A DNA stretch of 64,000 bases from an uncultured Clostridia bacterium (GCA_947313885.1 CAMZNU010000010.1:1-64000), one strand, 5' to 3'. Numbered from the stretch's first letter, positions 28,715 to 39,624 are shown. The notes: a model not told the origin generated them from the sequence alone. A program made the numbers and translations.

Positions 28715-28915
28715 AAGAAGATAGAGGAGCAGTTAGTAGGTAATAACATATGTTAAAGCTTAAAGTGGCTAATGATGTTATGAATTACTAAATTGCCGAA
28801 GAACAATATTAACTTTATAACATTGTTCTGGTACATAGGTTAAGCTATGTGTACTGTTACGAATTGTAAAGAGCTATCTACATACGGGGATACCCGTGTG
28901 TAGATAGCTCTTTTT
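28715..28915 (+). ncRNA. Lysine riboswitch (L-box) with intrinsic terminator 28871-28915
   Basis: AGATAGAGGAGCAGTTAGTA, AATTGCCGAAGAACAAT, CTGGTAC...ACTGTTA; 18-bp terminator stem + T run. Confidence 0.92.
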
Positions 28916-28934
28916 CTTTTAATAGGAGGATATT

Positions 28935-29315
28935 ATGGAATCTTTAATAAGAATGAGAATGAGTATGCACGATGCACATTATGGTGGGAACTTAGTAGAT
29001 GGTTCAAGAATGCTAAACCTTTTCGGGGATGTTGCAACAGAATTATTAATAAAAAATGATGGAGATGAAGGTTTATTTAGAGCGTATACGGAAGTAGAAT
29101 TTTTAGCACCTGTGTATGCAGGTGATTTTATAGAAGCAGTAGGTAAAATTGTTAAAACAGGAAACACATCAAGAACGATGGAATTTGAGGCAAGAAAAGT
29201 TATAGCACCAAGAACAGATATAAGTGATTCAGCTTGTGATGTATTAGAACAACCAATAGTAGTATGTAGAGCGAAAGGTGTATGTGTAGTACCAAAAGAA
29301 AGTCAAAGGGGGTAA
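28935..29315 (+). CDS. kal: 3-aminobutyryl-CoA ammonia lyase
   Basis: Hot-dog fold [24 protein letters not shown]; lysine fermentation operon. Confidence 0.9.
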   Translation: MESLIRMRMSMHDAHYGGNLVDGSRMLNLFGDVATELLIKNDGDEGLFRAYTEVEFLAPVYAGDFIEAVGKIVKTGNTSRTMEFEARKVIAPRTDISDSACDVLEQPIVVCRAKGVCVVPKESQRG

Positions 29316-29318
29316 AAA

Positions 29319-30134
29319 ATGGAGAAGTTAATAATCACGGCGGCTATTTCAGGTGCAGAAGTTACAAAAGAGCATAATCCAAATGTACCGTATACAGTAG
29401 ATGAAATAGTAAGAGAGGCAAAAAGTGCCTATGATGCAGGAGCATCAATAATTCATTTGCATGTAAGAAATGATGATGGAAAGCCAACACAAGATAGAGA
29501 AAGATATAGACAATGTATAGATGCTATAAAAAAACAATGTAAAGATGTAATAGTTCAGCCGTCAACAGGTGGTGCAGTTGGTATGAGTAGTGAGGAGAGA
29601 TTGCAACCAGTTGATTTAAAACCAGAGATGGCTACGTTAGATTGTGGTACTTGTAACTTTGGTGGTGATGAAATATTTATAAATACAGAAAACATGATAA
29701 AAGAGTTTGGGCAAAAAATGATAGATTTAGGAGTTAAGCCAGAAGTTGAAGTATTTGATAAAGGAATGGTTGATACAGCTATAAGAATGAATAAAAAAGG
29801 ATTTATAAAATCGCCTATGCATTTTGATTTTGTGTTAGGTGTAAATGGAGGAATGAGTGCTACGCCACGAGATGTAGTATATATGGTAGAAAGTATACCA
29901 ACAGGTTCAACGTTTACAGTAGCAGGAATAGGAAGACATCAATTTCCGATGGCGACACTAGCGATATTAATGGGTGGTCATGTAAGAGTAGGATTTGAAG
30001 ATAATTTAAATATTGAAAAAGGTGTATTAGCAAAATCAAATGGAGAGCTTGTAGAGAAAGTTGTAAGAATAGCAAAAGAGTTAGGAAGAGAAATAGCTAC
30101 ACCAGAAGAAGCTAGAAAAATTTTAAACTTATAG
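29319..30134 (+). CDS. kce: 3-keto-5-aminohexanoate cleavage enzyme (BKACE)
   Basis: ITAAISGAEVTKEHNPNVPYT, SIIHLHVRNDDGKPTQD. Confidence 0.95.
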   Translation: MEKLIITAAISGAEVTKEHNPNVPYTVDEIVREAKSAYDAGASIIHLHVRNDDGKPTQDRERYRQCIDAIKKQCKDVIVQPSTGGAVGMSSEERLQPVDLKPEMATLDCGTCNFGGDEIFINTENMIKEFGQKMIDLGVKPEVEVFDKGMVDTAIRMNKKGFIKSPMHFDFVLGVNGGMSATPRDVVYMVESIPTGSTFTVAGIGRHQFPMATLAILMGGHVRVGFEDNLNIEKGVLAKSNGELVEKVVRIAKELGREIATPEEARKILNL

Positions 30135-30142
30135 GGGGAAAA

Positions 30143-30793
30143 ATGAATAAGGTAAAAAAAATAGAGGAGTTAGAAAATTTATTTTTTGATGGCATGACGT
30201 TAATGATCGGAGGATTTTTAGGTTGTGGAACGCCAGAGAAATTAATAGATTACGTAGTTAAGTTAAATATACAAAATATAGAAATAATAGCAAATGATAC
30301 AACATTTGATAATGTAGGTGTTGGTAAATTAATATCAAATGGTCAAGTAAAAAAAGTGATAGTGACCCATGTAGGAACGAATCCAACTACAGGAAAATTA
30401 ATGTTTGAAAATAAATTAGAAGTTGAGTTATCACCACAAGGAACATTAATAGAAAGAATACGAGCAGGTGGATATGGTTTAGGTGGAATATTAACAGCTA
30501 CAGGAGTTGGTACAGAAGTAGAAGAGGGTAAAGAAAAAATAAAGATTAAAGGTAAAGAATATTTATTAGAATTACCGTTAAGAGCAGACGTATCGTTAGT
30601 GTATGGAACTAAGTGCGATAAGTTTGGAAATACATATTATGAAGGTACGACAAAAAACTTTAATCCTATGATTTGTATGGCGGGGGATAAAGTAATAGTG
30701 CAAAGTGATGAAATAGTAGAAATAGGACAAATAGACGTTGAGAAAATTATGACACCAGGAGTAGTAGTAAACTACGTAGTGAAGGGGGAGTAA
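30143..30793 (+). CDS. Butyryl-CoA:acetoacetate CoA-transferase subunit alpha (AtoD-like)
   Basis: [21 protein letters not shown]. Confidence 0.92.
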   Translation: MNKVKKIEELENLFFDGMTLMIGGFLGCGTPEKLIDYVVKLNIQNIEIIANDTTFDNVGVGKLISNGQVKKVIVTHVGTNPTTGKLMFENKLEVELSPQGTLIERIRAGGYGLGGILTATGVGTEVEEGKEKIKIKGKEYLLELPLRADVSLVYGTKCDKFGNTYYEGTTKNFNPMICMAGDKVIVQSDEIVEIGQIDVEKIMTPGVVVNYVVKGE

Positions 30794-30794
30794 G

Positions 30795-31457
30795 ATGATT
30801 AATGAAAAAACAGTAAAAGAAGTAATAGCAAAAAGGGTAGCAAGAGAATTAAAAGAAGGACAGTTAGTAAATTTAGGAATAGGGTTACCAACAATGGTAT
30901 CAAACTATGTTGATAAAAATAAAATGATAACATTTCAATCAGAAAATGGAATGGTAGGAATGGGAAAAGCACCAGAAGAAGGAAAGGAAAATGACAATAT
31001 AAAAAATGCAGGTGGATCACATGTAACGGTAGAAAAAGAAGGTGCATTTTTTGATTCTAGTTATTCGTTTGGTTTAATAAGAGGTGGACATGTAGACGTT
31101 ACAGTATTAGGAGCGTTACAAGTAGATGAAAAAGGAAATGTATCTAATTGGAAAATACCAAATAAACTGTTACCAGGAATGGGCGGTGCTATGGATTTAG
31201 TAGAAGGAGCAAAAAAAGTAATAATAGCAATGCAACATACAGCAAGAGGGAAAGAAAAAATATTAAAGGAATGTAATTTACCATTTACAGCGAAGGGGGT
31301 AGTAAACTTAATTATAACAGAATATGGTGTAATGGAAGTAACTAAAGATGGTTTATTATTAAAAGAGATAAATAAAGAAACAACAGTAGAAGAAATGCAA
31401 AAAGTAACAGGAGCTAAGTTAATAATATCAGAAGATTTAAAAGAGATGACAGTATAA
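30795..31457 (+). CDS. Butyryl-CoA:acetoacetate CoA-transferase subunit beta (AtoA-like)
   Basis: [23 protein letters not shown]. Confidence 0.92.
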   Translation: MINEKTVKEVIAKRVARELKEGQLVNLGIGLPTMVSNYVDKNKMITFQSENGMVGMGKAPEEGKENDNIKNAGGSHVTVEKEGAFFDSSYSFGLIRGGHVDVTVLGALQVDEKGNVSNWKIPNKLLPGMGGAMDLVEGAKKVIIAMQHTARGKEKILKECNLPFTAKGVVNLIITEYGVMEVTKDGLLLKEINKETTVEEMQKVTGAKLIISEDLKEMTV

Positions 31458-31480
31458 ATTATAAAAGGGGAGAATTTAAA

Positions 31481-32518
31481 ATGAAAACAGGATGTAAATT
31501 TGGAACGCATAGAGTAATATCACCATTAAACGTATTACCACAAACAGCAACGAAAATTAATAATGATATGGAAATTTATGATAATGAAATATTAATAGAT
31601 GTAATGTCATTAAATATTGATTCAGCAAGTTTTACACAAATTGAAGAAGTTTGTGGCGGAGATGTAGAAAAAATAAAAAAAATGATAATGGAGATAGTTG
31701 AAGAAAAAGGTAAAATGCAAAACCCAGTAACAGGTTCAGGAGGAATGTTAATAGGTAAAGTATCAAAAATAGGTGACAAATTAAAAGGTAAAATCGATTT
31801 AAAAGAAGGAGATAAGTTAGCAACATTAGTATCATTATCGTTAACACCATTAAAAATAGATACGATAATAGACATTAAAAAAGATATAGATAGAGTGGAT
31901 ATTAAAGGTAAAGCGATATTATTTGAAAGTGGAATATATTCAGTATTACCAAATGATATGGAAGAGACGTTAGCATTAGCGGCATTAGACGTAGCAGGAG
32001 CACCAGCACAAGCTAGAAAATTAGTAAAAAAAGATGATTATGTAGTAGTGTTAGGAGCAAATGGTAAGTCAGGATTATTATGTTGTTATGAAGCTATGAA
32101 AAAGGTTGGGGATAATGGATTAGTAGTTGGGCTTGTAAGAAATGAAAAAGGGAGAGTTGCATTAGAAAAAACAGGTTTTTGCCATAAAGTAGTAATAGCA
32201 GATGCACAAGAGCCTATAACAGTATTAAATGAATTAATGAAAGTATCAGGAAATAAAGAATATGATGTAGCAATTAATGTTGTTAACGTTCCAAATACAG
32301 AAATGTCTACAATATTACCAGTAAAAGATGATGGAATAGTATACTTCTTCTCAATGGCAACAAGTTTTACAAAAGCGGCATTAGGAGCAGAAGGTGTAGG
32401 AAAAGACGTTAATATGATAATTGGAAATGGTTATACAAGAGGTCATGCAAAAGTGACTATAGAAGATGTTAGAGAAAGTAAAGTTATAAGAGAAATATTT
32501 GAAAACATGTACGTGTAG
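31481..32518 (+). CDS. kdd: L-erythro-3,5-diaminohexanoate dehydrogenase
   Basis: GCKFGTHRVISPLNVLPQTATKINND. Confidence 0.93.
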   Translation: MKTGCKFGTHRVISPLNVLPQTATKINNDMEIYDNEILIDVMSLNIDSASFTQIEEVCGGDVEKIKKMIMEIVEEKGKMQNPVTGSGGMLIGKVSKIGDKLKGKIDLKEGDKLATLVSLSLTPLKIDTIIDIKKDIDRVDIKGKAILFESGIYSVLPNDMEETLALAALDVAGAPAQARKLVKKDDYVVVLGANGKSGLLCCYEAMKKVGDNGLVVGLVRNEKGRVALEKTGFCHKVVIADAQEPITVLNELMKVSGNKEYDVAINVVNVPNTEMSTILPVKDDGIVYFFSMATSFTKAALGAEGVGKDVNMIIGNGYTRGHAKVTIEDVRESKVIREIFENMYV

Positions 32519-32548
32519 AAATTAATTTTATATAAGGGGGAAATTAAA

Positions 32549-33829
32549 ATGGCAGTTATAAAAAATGAAGTATCAGAGGTTAATAGAAAAAGATTTTTTA
32601 GTGACGTAACAAATGAGCAATGGGATGATTGGAAATGGCAAGTAGCAAATAGAATAGAAACTTTAGATGATTTAAAAAAATATGTGTCATTAACAGAAGA
32701 GGAAGAAGAAGGTATTACAAAATGTTTAGGAACGTTAAGAATGGCGATAACGCCACATTATTTAACATTAATAGATTTAGAAGATCCGTATTGTGCAATA
32801 AGACGTCAAGCAGTACCACAGGGATTAGAAACGTATAGATCAGAAGTTGATCAAGAAGATCCATTACACGAAGATGGAGATTCACCAGTGCCAGGGCTTA
32901 CACATAGATATCCAGATAGATGTTTATTGTTAGTAACAGATCAATGTTCTGTATATTGTAGACACTGTACGAGAAGACGTTTTGCGGGACAAAAAGATGA
33001 TTCATTAGCGACAGCGGGAATAGATAGAGCAATAGAATATATAGCAAAAACAAAAGAAATAAGAGATGTAGTAATATCAGGGGGAGATGCTTTATTAATA
33101 AGTGATAAAAAATTAGAGCATGTATTAAAAAGTTTAAGAGCAATACCACATATAGAAATGATAAGAATAGGAACAAGAACACCAGTAGTTTTACCACAAC
33201 GTATAACAGATGACTTATGTAATATGCTTAAAAAATATCAACCAATATATTTAAATACACATTTCAATCACGGAAAAGAAATGTCAACAGCGTCAATAGA
33301 TGCATTAAATAAATTAGTAAATGCAGGTGTATGTGTAGGGAATCAATCAGTATTATTAGCAGGAGTAAATGATTGTGTACATGTTATGAAAGATTTAGTA
33401 ACGACATTAACATATAACAGAGTTAGACCGTATTATATATATCAATGTGATTTATCGTTAGGGTTATCACACTTTAGAACGTCAGTATCAAAAGGTGTAG
33501 AAATAATAGAAGGACTAAGAGGACACGTATCAGGATTATGTGTACCAACGTTTGTAGTAGATGCACCAGGAGGCGGCGGTAAAATACCTGTAATGCCACA
33601 ATATGTAATATCACAAAACCATAATAAAACGATATTAAGAAACTTCGAGGGAGTAATTACGACGTATGAAGAGCCAAGTGATTATGTGCCAGGATGTAAA
33701 TGTGAAGTATGTAGAGGTGATAAAGTAGTTAATAAGGTAGGAGTTGCAGGACTGTTAAATGGTCAGCAAATTGCATTAGAGCCAGAAGGTTTAGAAAGAA
33801 AGAAAAGAAGTGAAAAAAATAAACATTAA
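32549..33829 (+). CDS. kamA: L-lysine 2,3-aminomutase (radical SAM)
   Basis: DQCSVYCRHCTRRRF radical SAM CxxxCxxC. Confidence 0.97.
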   Translation: MAVIKNEVSEVNRKRFFSDVTNEQWDDWKWQVANRIETLDDLKKYVSLTEEEEEGITKCLGTLRMAITPHYLTLIDLEDPYCAIRRQAVPQGLETYRSEVDQEDPLHEDGDSPVPGLTHRYPDRCLLLVTDQCSVYCRHCTRRRFAGQKDDSLATAGIDRAIEYIAKTKEIRDVVISGGDALLISDKKLEHVLKSLRAIPHIEMIRIGTRTPVVLPQRITDDLCNMLKKYQPIYLNTHFNHGKEMSTASIDALNKLVNAGVCVGNQSVLLAGVNDCVHVMKDLVTTLTYNRVRPYYIYQCDLSLGLSHFRTSVSKGVEIIEGLRGHVSGLCVPTFVVDAPGGGGKIPVMPQYVISQNHNKTILRNFEGVITTYEEPSDYVPGCKCEVCRGDKVVNKVGVAGLLNGQQIALEPEGLERKKRSEKNKH

Positions 33830-34859
33830 TATGGATGAAATAATAGAAGGAATAATAAAAAATAGAAGTGTATCAATTATAGGAATGGGAAAAAACGTAG
33901 GTAAAACTACAGTATTAAATTATTTAATAAATAAGACCAAGGGTAAAATAGCTCTTGGTCTTACTTCTATAGGAAGAGATGGGGAAACGGAAGATATAGT
34001 AACGTCAACGAGTAAACCAAAAATATATGTATATGAAGGAACTGTAATAGGTACGGCAAAAAATCTTTTAATGAGAAGTTGTATAACATATGAAGTAATA
34101 GAAAGTACACATATAAAAACACCTATGGGAAAAATAATAATAGTTAAGGCGTTATCAAGTGGATATATAGAAATAGGTGGGGCGTCAATAAATGAGCAAA
34201 CAAAAACTATAATTAATAAGATGAGAAATTTGGGTAGTGAATTAATAATAGTAGATGGTGCAATATGTAAAAAAACGACTTCATCACCATTGATAACGAA
34301 TAGTACAATTTTATGTACAGGCGGAGCTATAAGTAATGATGTAAATAAAGTAGTAGAGGATACTATAAACACGATAAAATTATTAACTATGAAAAAAGCT
34401 AATGATAATATAAGGAAAACAAGTTATGAAATATTAGAAAAAAGCGATGTAGGAATTATTGACAACGATAATAATGTTAAAAATATTAATATAAAAACAG
34501 CGCTAGGAAATAGTAAAATTATTATTGACGAGACAGATGAAAATAGTAAATACATAGTAATAAAAGGTGTAGTAGTAGAAAGTATTTTAGAAGACTTTAT
34601 GAAAAGTGGAAAATGTAGAGATGTAAAAATTGTAGTGCTAGACGGTACAAAATTATTTATAAACAAAGAAGTGCTAAATAAATTTGAAAAAAAATGTAAA
34701 GGCATAGAAGTACTAGAAAAAATAAATGTATGTCTAATAGCGGTAAACCCAACGTCTCCAAATGGAAATAAATTAAATGGAGATGAGGTTATAATGAAAT
34801 TAAGAAAAAGAACAAATGTACCAGTAATAGACGTATGTAGAGAAGGTGATACAAATTAG
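33810..34859 (+). CDS. kamB: KamB, lysine 5,6-aminomutase reactivase-associated P-loop protein
   Basis: GMGKNVGKTTVLNYL; between kamA and kamC. Confidence 0.8.
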   Translation: MKKININMDEIIEGIIKNRSVSIIGMGKNVGKTTVLNYLINKTKGKIALGLTSIGRDGETEDIVTSTSKPKIYVYEGTVIGTAKNLLMRSCITYEVIESTHIKTPMGKIIIVKALSSGYIEIGGASINEQTKTIINKMRNLGSELIIVDGAICKKTTSSPLITNSTILCTGGAISNDVNKVVEDTINTIKLLTMKKANDNIRKTSYEILEKSDVGIIDNDNNVKNINIKTALGNSKIIIDETDENSKYIVIKGVVVESILEDFMKSGKCRDVKIVVLDGTKLFINKEVLNKFEKKCKGIEVLEKINVCLIAVNPTSPNGNKLNGDEVIMKLRKRTNVPVIDVCREGDTN

Positions 34860-36306
34860 TTATTTAAATGGAAAGTATGATGAAATAGGGGTTAATTATA
34901 TAATAGATAAATTATATATACACACTGATTTTGGAAAAGAAGAAAGAAAGAATATAAGGATTTATAAAAGTAAGGATATTGGAAAACTAAAAGATGAGCT
35001 AAATAGAGTTGAGCAAATAATAAAAAAAGTCGATGAAAACAAATATCAACAAATATTATTAGAGATGGTTAAAATAAAAGACATACGGGGAACGTTAAAA
35101 AGATGTGAAAATAATTTAGTGTTAGATGTAGTAGAATTTTTTGAAATTAAAAATTTTGCTATAACAACAAATAAAATAATGAAAATATATAAAACCATGG
35201 ATTTAAATTTAGATAATATTGAATTTAAAAGCCAAGAAGAAGTAGTTAAAATTTTAGATGATGGAAAAGGTTTAAATACTTTTCATATATATAACGGCTA
35301 TAGTGAAAAAATATCAAAAATAAGAAATGCAAAAAAAGTAATAGAGAATAAAATATTTTCAGAAGTGGATTATGAAAATAGAGAAAAGTTAAAAGAAGAA
35401 AGAATAAATATAGTAATAGAAGAAGAGGAAGAAGAGTTAAAAATCAGAAAAAAACTAACAAATGAAATTAGGGGTAACATAGATAAGTTTTACAGCAATA
35501 TAAAAAGTATAGGTACGTTAGATTTTTTACTAGCCAAAGGGAGATTAGCGAAGGCGTACAATTGTTCTAAGCCGATAATAAATAATAATAATATTATTAT
35601 TTTAAAAAATATGGTTAATATGCAAGTAAAAAATAGACTAGAAACAAAAGGAAAAAAATACACGGAAATAAGTGTTAATTTAGAAGATGGGGTAACAGTG
35701 CTTACAGGTGCTAACATGGGCGGTAAAAGTGTCGCACTAAAAACTACTGTAATAAATGTTTTATTATCACAGCTGGGATTTTATATATTTGCACAGTATG
35801 GAGAGATAGGTATTGTAGATTATATAGAATTTATTTGTAACGATTTAGAGGAAGAAAAAGAAGGGCTAAGTACATTTGGCGGGGAAATAGTTAAATTAAA
35901 AGAAATTATTTTCAAGCTTAAAAGAGGTAGAGGATTTGTAATATTAGATGAATTTGCCCGTGGAACTAATCCAAAAGAAGGTAGTGTAATATTAAAATCA
36001 TTAATTAAATATTTAAACAAACTAAATAGTACAGTAATAATTGCGACCCATTTAGATTTAGAAATAGAGGGAAAAGTTAAGAGATTAGAAGTAGTAGGTT
36101 TTAAAAACATAGATTTAAAAAAGATGAAAAAGAAAATAGAACTTAATAGTAGAGATGGAGTTAAATTATTACAAAAATATATGGATTACACTATAGAGGA
36201 AGTTAATGATAATAAAGAAGTGCCAAAAGATGGTATAAACATATGTGAATTGTTAGGGTTAGAAAAAGAAATTATCGATGTAGCAAAAGAGTATTATAAA
36301 AAATAG
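34846..36306 (+). CDS. kamC: KamC, MutS-like ATPase of lysine 5,6-aminomutase reactivation (GTG start)
   Basis: GANMGGKSVALKT MutS-type Walker A, FVILDEFARGTNPKEG. Confidence 0.85.
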   Translation: MIQISYLNGKYDEIGVNYIIDKLYIHTDFGKEERKNIRIYKSKDIGKLKDELNRVEQIIKKVDENKYQQILLEMVKIKDIRGTLKRCENNLVLDVVEFFEIKNFAITTNKIMKIYKTMDLNLDNIEFKSQEEVVKILDDGKGLNTFHIYNGYSEKISKIRNAKKVIENKIFSEVDYENREKLKEERINIVIEEEEEELKIRKKLTNEIRGNIDKFYSNIKSIGTLDFLLAKGRLAKAYNCSKPIINNNNIIILKNMVNMQVKNRLETKGKKYTEISVNLEDGVTVLTGANMGGKSVALKTTVINVLLSQLGFYIFAQYGEIGIVDYIEFICNDLEEEKEGLSTFGGEIVKLKEIIFKLKRGRGFVILDEFARGTNPKEGSVILKSLIKYLNKLNSTVIIATHLDLEIEGKVKRLEVVGFKNIDLKKMKKKIELNSRDGVKLLQKYMDYTIEEVNDNKEVPKDGINICELLGLEKEIIDVAKEYYKK

Positions 36307-36317
36307 GAGGAAACATT

Positions 36318-37874
36318 TTGAACAGTAAATTAAATTTAAATTTAAAATTAGTAGATGAATCACGTGAAATAGCAAAAAAAATAGCCGAAGATACACAACT
36401 TTTCATTGAAAAGCATACGACGGTATCAACAGAGAGAACAATTTGTAGACTTTTAGGAATAGATGGAGTAGATGAATTTGAAGTGCCATTGCCAAACGTT
36501 ATAGTAGATAACGTTATGGAAAAGGGAGGGTTAAGCGTTGGACTTGCTACATATATAGGTAATGCTATAGTACAACTTGGGTTAACTCCTAATGAAATAG
36601 CTAAAAAAGTTTCAAAAGGTGAATTAGATTTAACGACAATGGAATTAGCTGATGAAATGGATATTAAATTAGCTGTAGAAAAAGTTGCAAAAGAAACAGT
36701 AGAAAAAATAAAAGCGAATAGAGGAAAAAGAGAAAGTTACTTAAATGAATTTGGAGATAAAGAAGGACCATATTTATACGTAATAGTAGCTACAGGAAAT
36801 ATATATGAAGATATTACACAAGCAAAAGCAGCGGCAAGACAAGGGGCAGATATAATAGCAGTAATAAGAACTACAGGACAAAGTTTATTAGATTATGTGC
36901 CGTACGGAGCGACTACAGAAGGTTTTGGAGGTACTTATGCGACACAAGAAAATTTTAGATTAATGCGTGAGGCATTAGATGAAGTAGGAGAAGAAGAAAA
37001 AAGATATATAAGGTTATGTAACTATTGTTCAGGGTTATGTATGCCAGAAATAGCGGCAATGGGAGCGACAGAAAGATTAGATGTAATGTTAAACGATGCT
37101 TTATATGGAATATTATTTAGAGATATAAATATGAAAAGAACGTTAGTAGATCAATATTTTTCAAGAGTAATAAATGGATTTGCAGGAGTTATAATAAATA
37201 CAGGAGAAGATAATTACTTAACGACAGCAGATGCAGTAGAAGAAGCATATACTGTATTAGCGTCACAATTTATAAACGAGCAGTTTGCGGTAACGGCCGG
37301 AATGAAAGAAGAACAAATGGGATTAGGTCATGCTTTTGAGATGGATCCTAGTTTAAAAGATGGATTTTTATTAGAATTAGCCCAAGCACAAATGGCAAGA
37401 GAGATTTTCCCAAAAGCACCATTAAAATATATGCCACCTACAAAATTTAAGACAGGAGATATATTTAAAGGACAAATACAAGATACGTTATTTAATATGG
37501 TAACTATAATGACAGGACAAAAACTACATTTATTAGGAATGTTAACAGAGGCGTTACATACACCGTATATGTCTGATCGTGCATTATCTATAGAAAATGC
37601 ACAATATATATTTAATAATATGGAATCATTAGGAGAAGAAATAACTTTCAAAAAAGATGGTATGATACAAAACAGAGCTAATTCAGTATTAAAAGAAGCA
37701 AATGATTTATTAAAAGAAATAGACAAAAATGGTTTATTTAAGACGATAGAAGAAGGTAAGTTTGCAGGTATAAAAAGACCTATAGATGGCGGTAAAGGAT
37801 TAGAAGGTGTTGTAGAAAAAGGTGAAAAATATTTCAATCCGTTTATTAGGTTAATGTTAGAGGAGGTTAAATAG
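36318..37874 (+). CDS. kamD: Lysine 5,6-aminomutase alpha subunit
   Basis: Full-length KamD-like; upstream of cobalamin-binding KamE. Confidence 0.95.
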   Translation: MNSKLNLNLKLVDESREIAKKIAEDTQLFIEKHTTVSTERTICRLLGIDGVDEFEVPLPNVIVDNVMEKGGLSVGLATYIGNAIVQLGLTPNEIAKKVSKGELDLTTMELADEMDIKLAVEKVAKETVEKIKANRGKRESYLNEFGDKEGPYLYVIVATGNIYEDITQAKAAARQGADIIAVIRTTGQSLLDYVPYGATTEGFGGTYATQENFRLMREALDEVGEEEKRYIRLCNYCSGLCMPEIAAMGATERLDVMLNDALYGILFRDINMKRTLVDQYFSRVINGFAGVIINTGEDNYLTTADAVEEAYTVLASQFINEQFAVTAGMKEEQMGLGHAFEMDPSLKDGFLLELAQAQMAREIFPKAPLKYMPPTKFKTGDIFKGQIQDTLFNMVTIMTGQKLHLLGMLTEALHTPYMSDRALSIENAQYIFNNMESLGEEITFKKDGMIQNRANSVLKEANDLLKEIDKNGLFKTIEEGKFAGIKRPIDGGKGLEGVVEKGEKYFNPFIRLMLEEVK

Positions 37875-38656
37875 TGAGTAGTGTAAAATTAAATACAGAA
37901 GTGTTAAATACAGAATTAGATTTATCAAAAATAAAACCATATGGCGATACTATGAATGATGGTAAAGTACAATTAAGTTTTACATTACCGATAGTTGATG
38001 ATGAAAAAGGTATGGAAACGGCAAAAGAACTAGGTAAAAAAATGGGATTAAAAGATGTTGGAGTAGTGCATCATAAACCATTGGATAAAGGGTTTACGTT
38101 TTATGTAGTGTATGGAACGGTAGAACATACAGTAGATTATAATAAAATAGAAGTAGAAGTGTTAGATATAAATGTTATGTCTATGAAAGAAACTAATGAA
38201 TATATAAAAGAAAATATTAAGAGAAAAGTAGTAATGATAGGTGCAAGTACAGGAACAGATGCCCATACAGTGGGAATAGATGCGATAATGAACATGAAAG
38301 GATTTGCAGGTCATTACGGATTAGAAAGATACGAAATGATAGAAGCATATAATTTAGGAAGTCAAGTACCGAATGAAGAATTTATTAAAAAGGCGATAGA
38401 GTTAAAAGCTGATGTACTGTTAGTATCACAAACAGTAACACAAAAAGATGTACACATTGCAAATTTAACAAACTTAGTAGAGTTATTAGAAGCAGAGGGA
38501 ATAAGAGATAAAGTAATATTAATAATGGGTGGACCTAGAATATCACAAGAATTAGCAAAAGAATTAGGATATGATGGCGGGTTTGGAATTGGGAAGTTTG
38601 CCGATGACATAGCAACTTTTGCAGTGACAGAAATAGTAGAAAGAAAATTAACATAA
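37874..38656 (+). CDS. kamE: Lysine 5,6-aminomutase beta (B12-binding) subunit
   Basis: GASTGTDAHTVGIDAIMNMKG B12-binding DxHxxG motif. Confidence 0.95.
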   Translation: MSSVKLNTEVLNTELDLSKIKPYGDTMNDGKVQLSFTLPIVDDEKGMETAKELGKKMGLKDVGVVHHKPLDKGFTFYVVYGTVEHTVDYNKIEVEVLDINVMSMKETNEYIKENIKRKVVMIGASTGTDAHTVGIDAIMNMKGFAGHYGLERYEMIEAYNLGSQVPNEEFIKKAIELKADVLLVSQTVTQKDVHIANLTNLVELLEAEGIRDKVILIMGGPRISQELAKELGYDGGFGIGKFADDIATFAVTEIVERKLT

Positions 38657-38689
38657 AAAAAATTTAATAAGAAAACAAAAAAATAAAAC

Positions 38690-38718
38690 CTATTAAAATA
38701 GGTTTTATTTTTTTGTTT
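38690..38718. terminator. Terminator after kamE
   Basis: AAACCTATTAAAATAGGTTTTATTTTTTT. Confidence 0.8.
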
Positions 38719-38721
38719 CTT

Positions 38722-38856
38722 TTATTTTAAATGTTTTTTCTTTTTATGGTCTGTTAGTATTTTGCTAGCTTCTGATTTTTCTTTTTTTGATGGAGAAGTT
38801 CTTAAATCATACCCAGCCTTTCTAACTTTTTTTGATGGATTACATTTTTTAGCCAT
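38722..38856 (-). CDS. Small Lys-rich basic protein, 44 aa (absent from ORF track)
   Basis: MAKKCNPSKKVRKAGYDLRTSPSKKEKSEASKILTDHKKKKHLK; AAGGAG RBS 8 nt upstream. Confidence 0.75.
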   Translation of the reverse strand: MAKKCNPSKKVRKAGYDLRTSPSKKEKSEASKILTDHKKKKHLK

Positions 38857-38879
38857 ATAAGCTTCTCCTTTGAATTATG

Positions 38880-39587
38880 TTAACTTAAAAATAAAACCAT
38901 AGTTAATATAAAAATAAGTATGTTTAACCGCATAAGTATAAAAGTTAATTTAGAGAACAAAGTATACTTTTCTTTAAAAACTTTTTCAAATATAGAAATT
39001 GTAGATAAAGAAAAATTTTGGTTTATAGCATAACGTACTGTTGCTACAGTTGTATACTTTGTTAATAAAAAATCTGAACTACTTCTAGAAGTTTCAATTT
39101 GTGAAAATAAATATTTTCGTGAACCGGCCACACGATTTTGGTACTTTCGTAAGAAAGATATTCCGAAAAAAGGTAATGGTTTAATTTTTTTATAATCTAT
39201 GTCCAGATTAATATTAGACTTAACTAAAATTGTATCGAAACTATCACGATAAAAAATATCATAAGCTAAAAAGAATTCATTTTTAAAAATTTTAGGCGAT
39301 AAAAACAATTGCATCCAAAGTAATGCGATAAAAATAAAATATATAAAAATTACATATATATTTAAAAATTTTATAAGGTATATACTTGGATGAAATAATA
39401 ATACCGCCATTAAAGTTAAAAAAAGAAAAGTTCCTTTAAAGAAAAGGGAAAAATACAAATGTAATTTAACTTTTCGTATAGCATAAATATTTTTATATAA
39501 TATTTTTTTGTTACCAACTAATAAGCCATCAACAACGATAGAAACAGTAGTTTTATTATTGTTATATATACAATCAATTTGTTTCAT
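38880..39587 (-). CDS. Hypothetical membrane protein (235 aa)
   Basis: Long ORF with two to three TM segments; RBS AGGAGG upstream. Confidence 0.75.
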   Translation of the reverse strand: MKQIDCIYNNNKTTVSIVVDGLLVGNKKILYKNIYAIRKVKLHLYFSLFFKGTFLFLTLMAVLLFHPSIYLIKFLNIYVIFIYFIFIALLWMQLFLSPKIFKNEFFLAYDIFYRDSFDTILVKSNINLDIDYKKIKPLPFFGISFLRKYQNRVAGSRKYLFSQIETSRSSSDFLLTKYTTVATVRYAINQNFSLSTISIFEKVFKEKYTLFSKLTFILMRLNILIFILTMVLFLS

Positions 39588-39624
39588 ATATCCTCCTAAT
39601 TAGATGGTAAGTATATATTACGTA

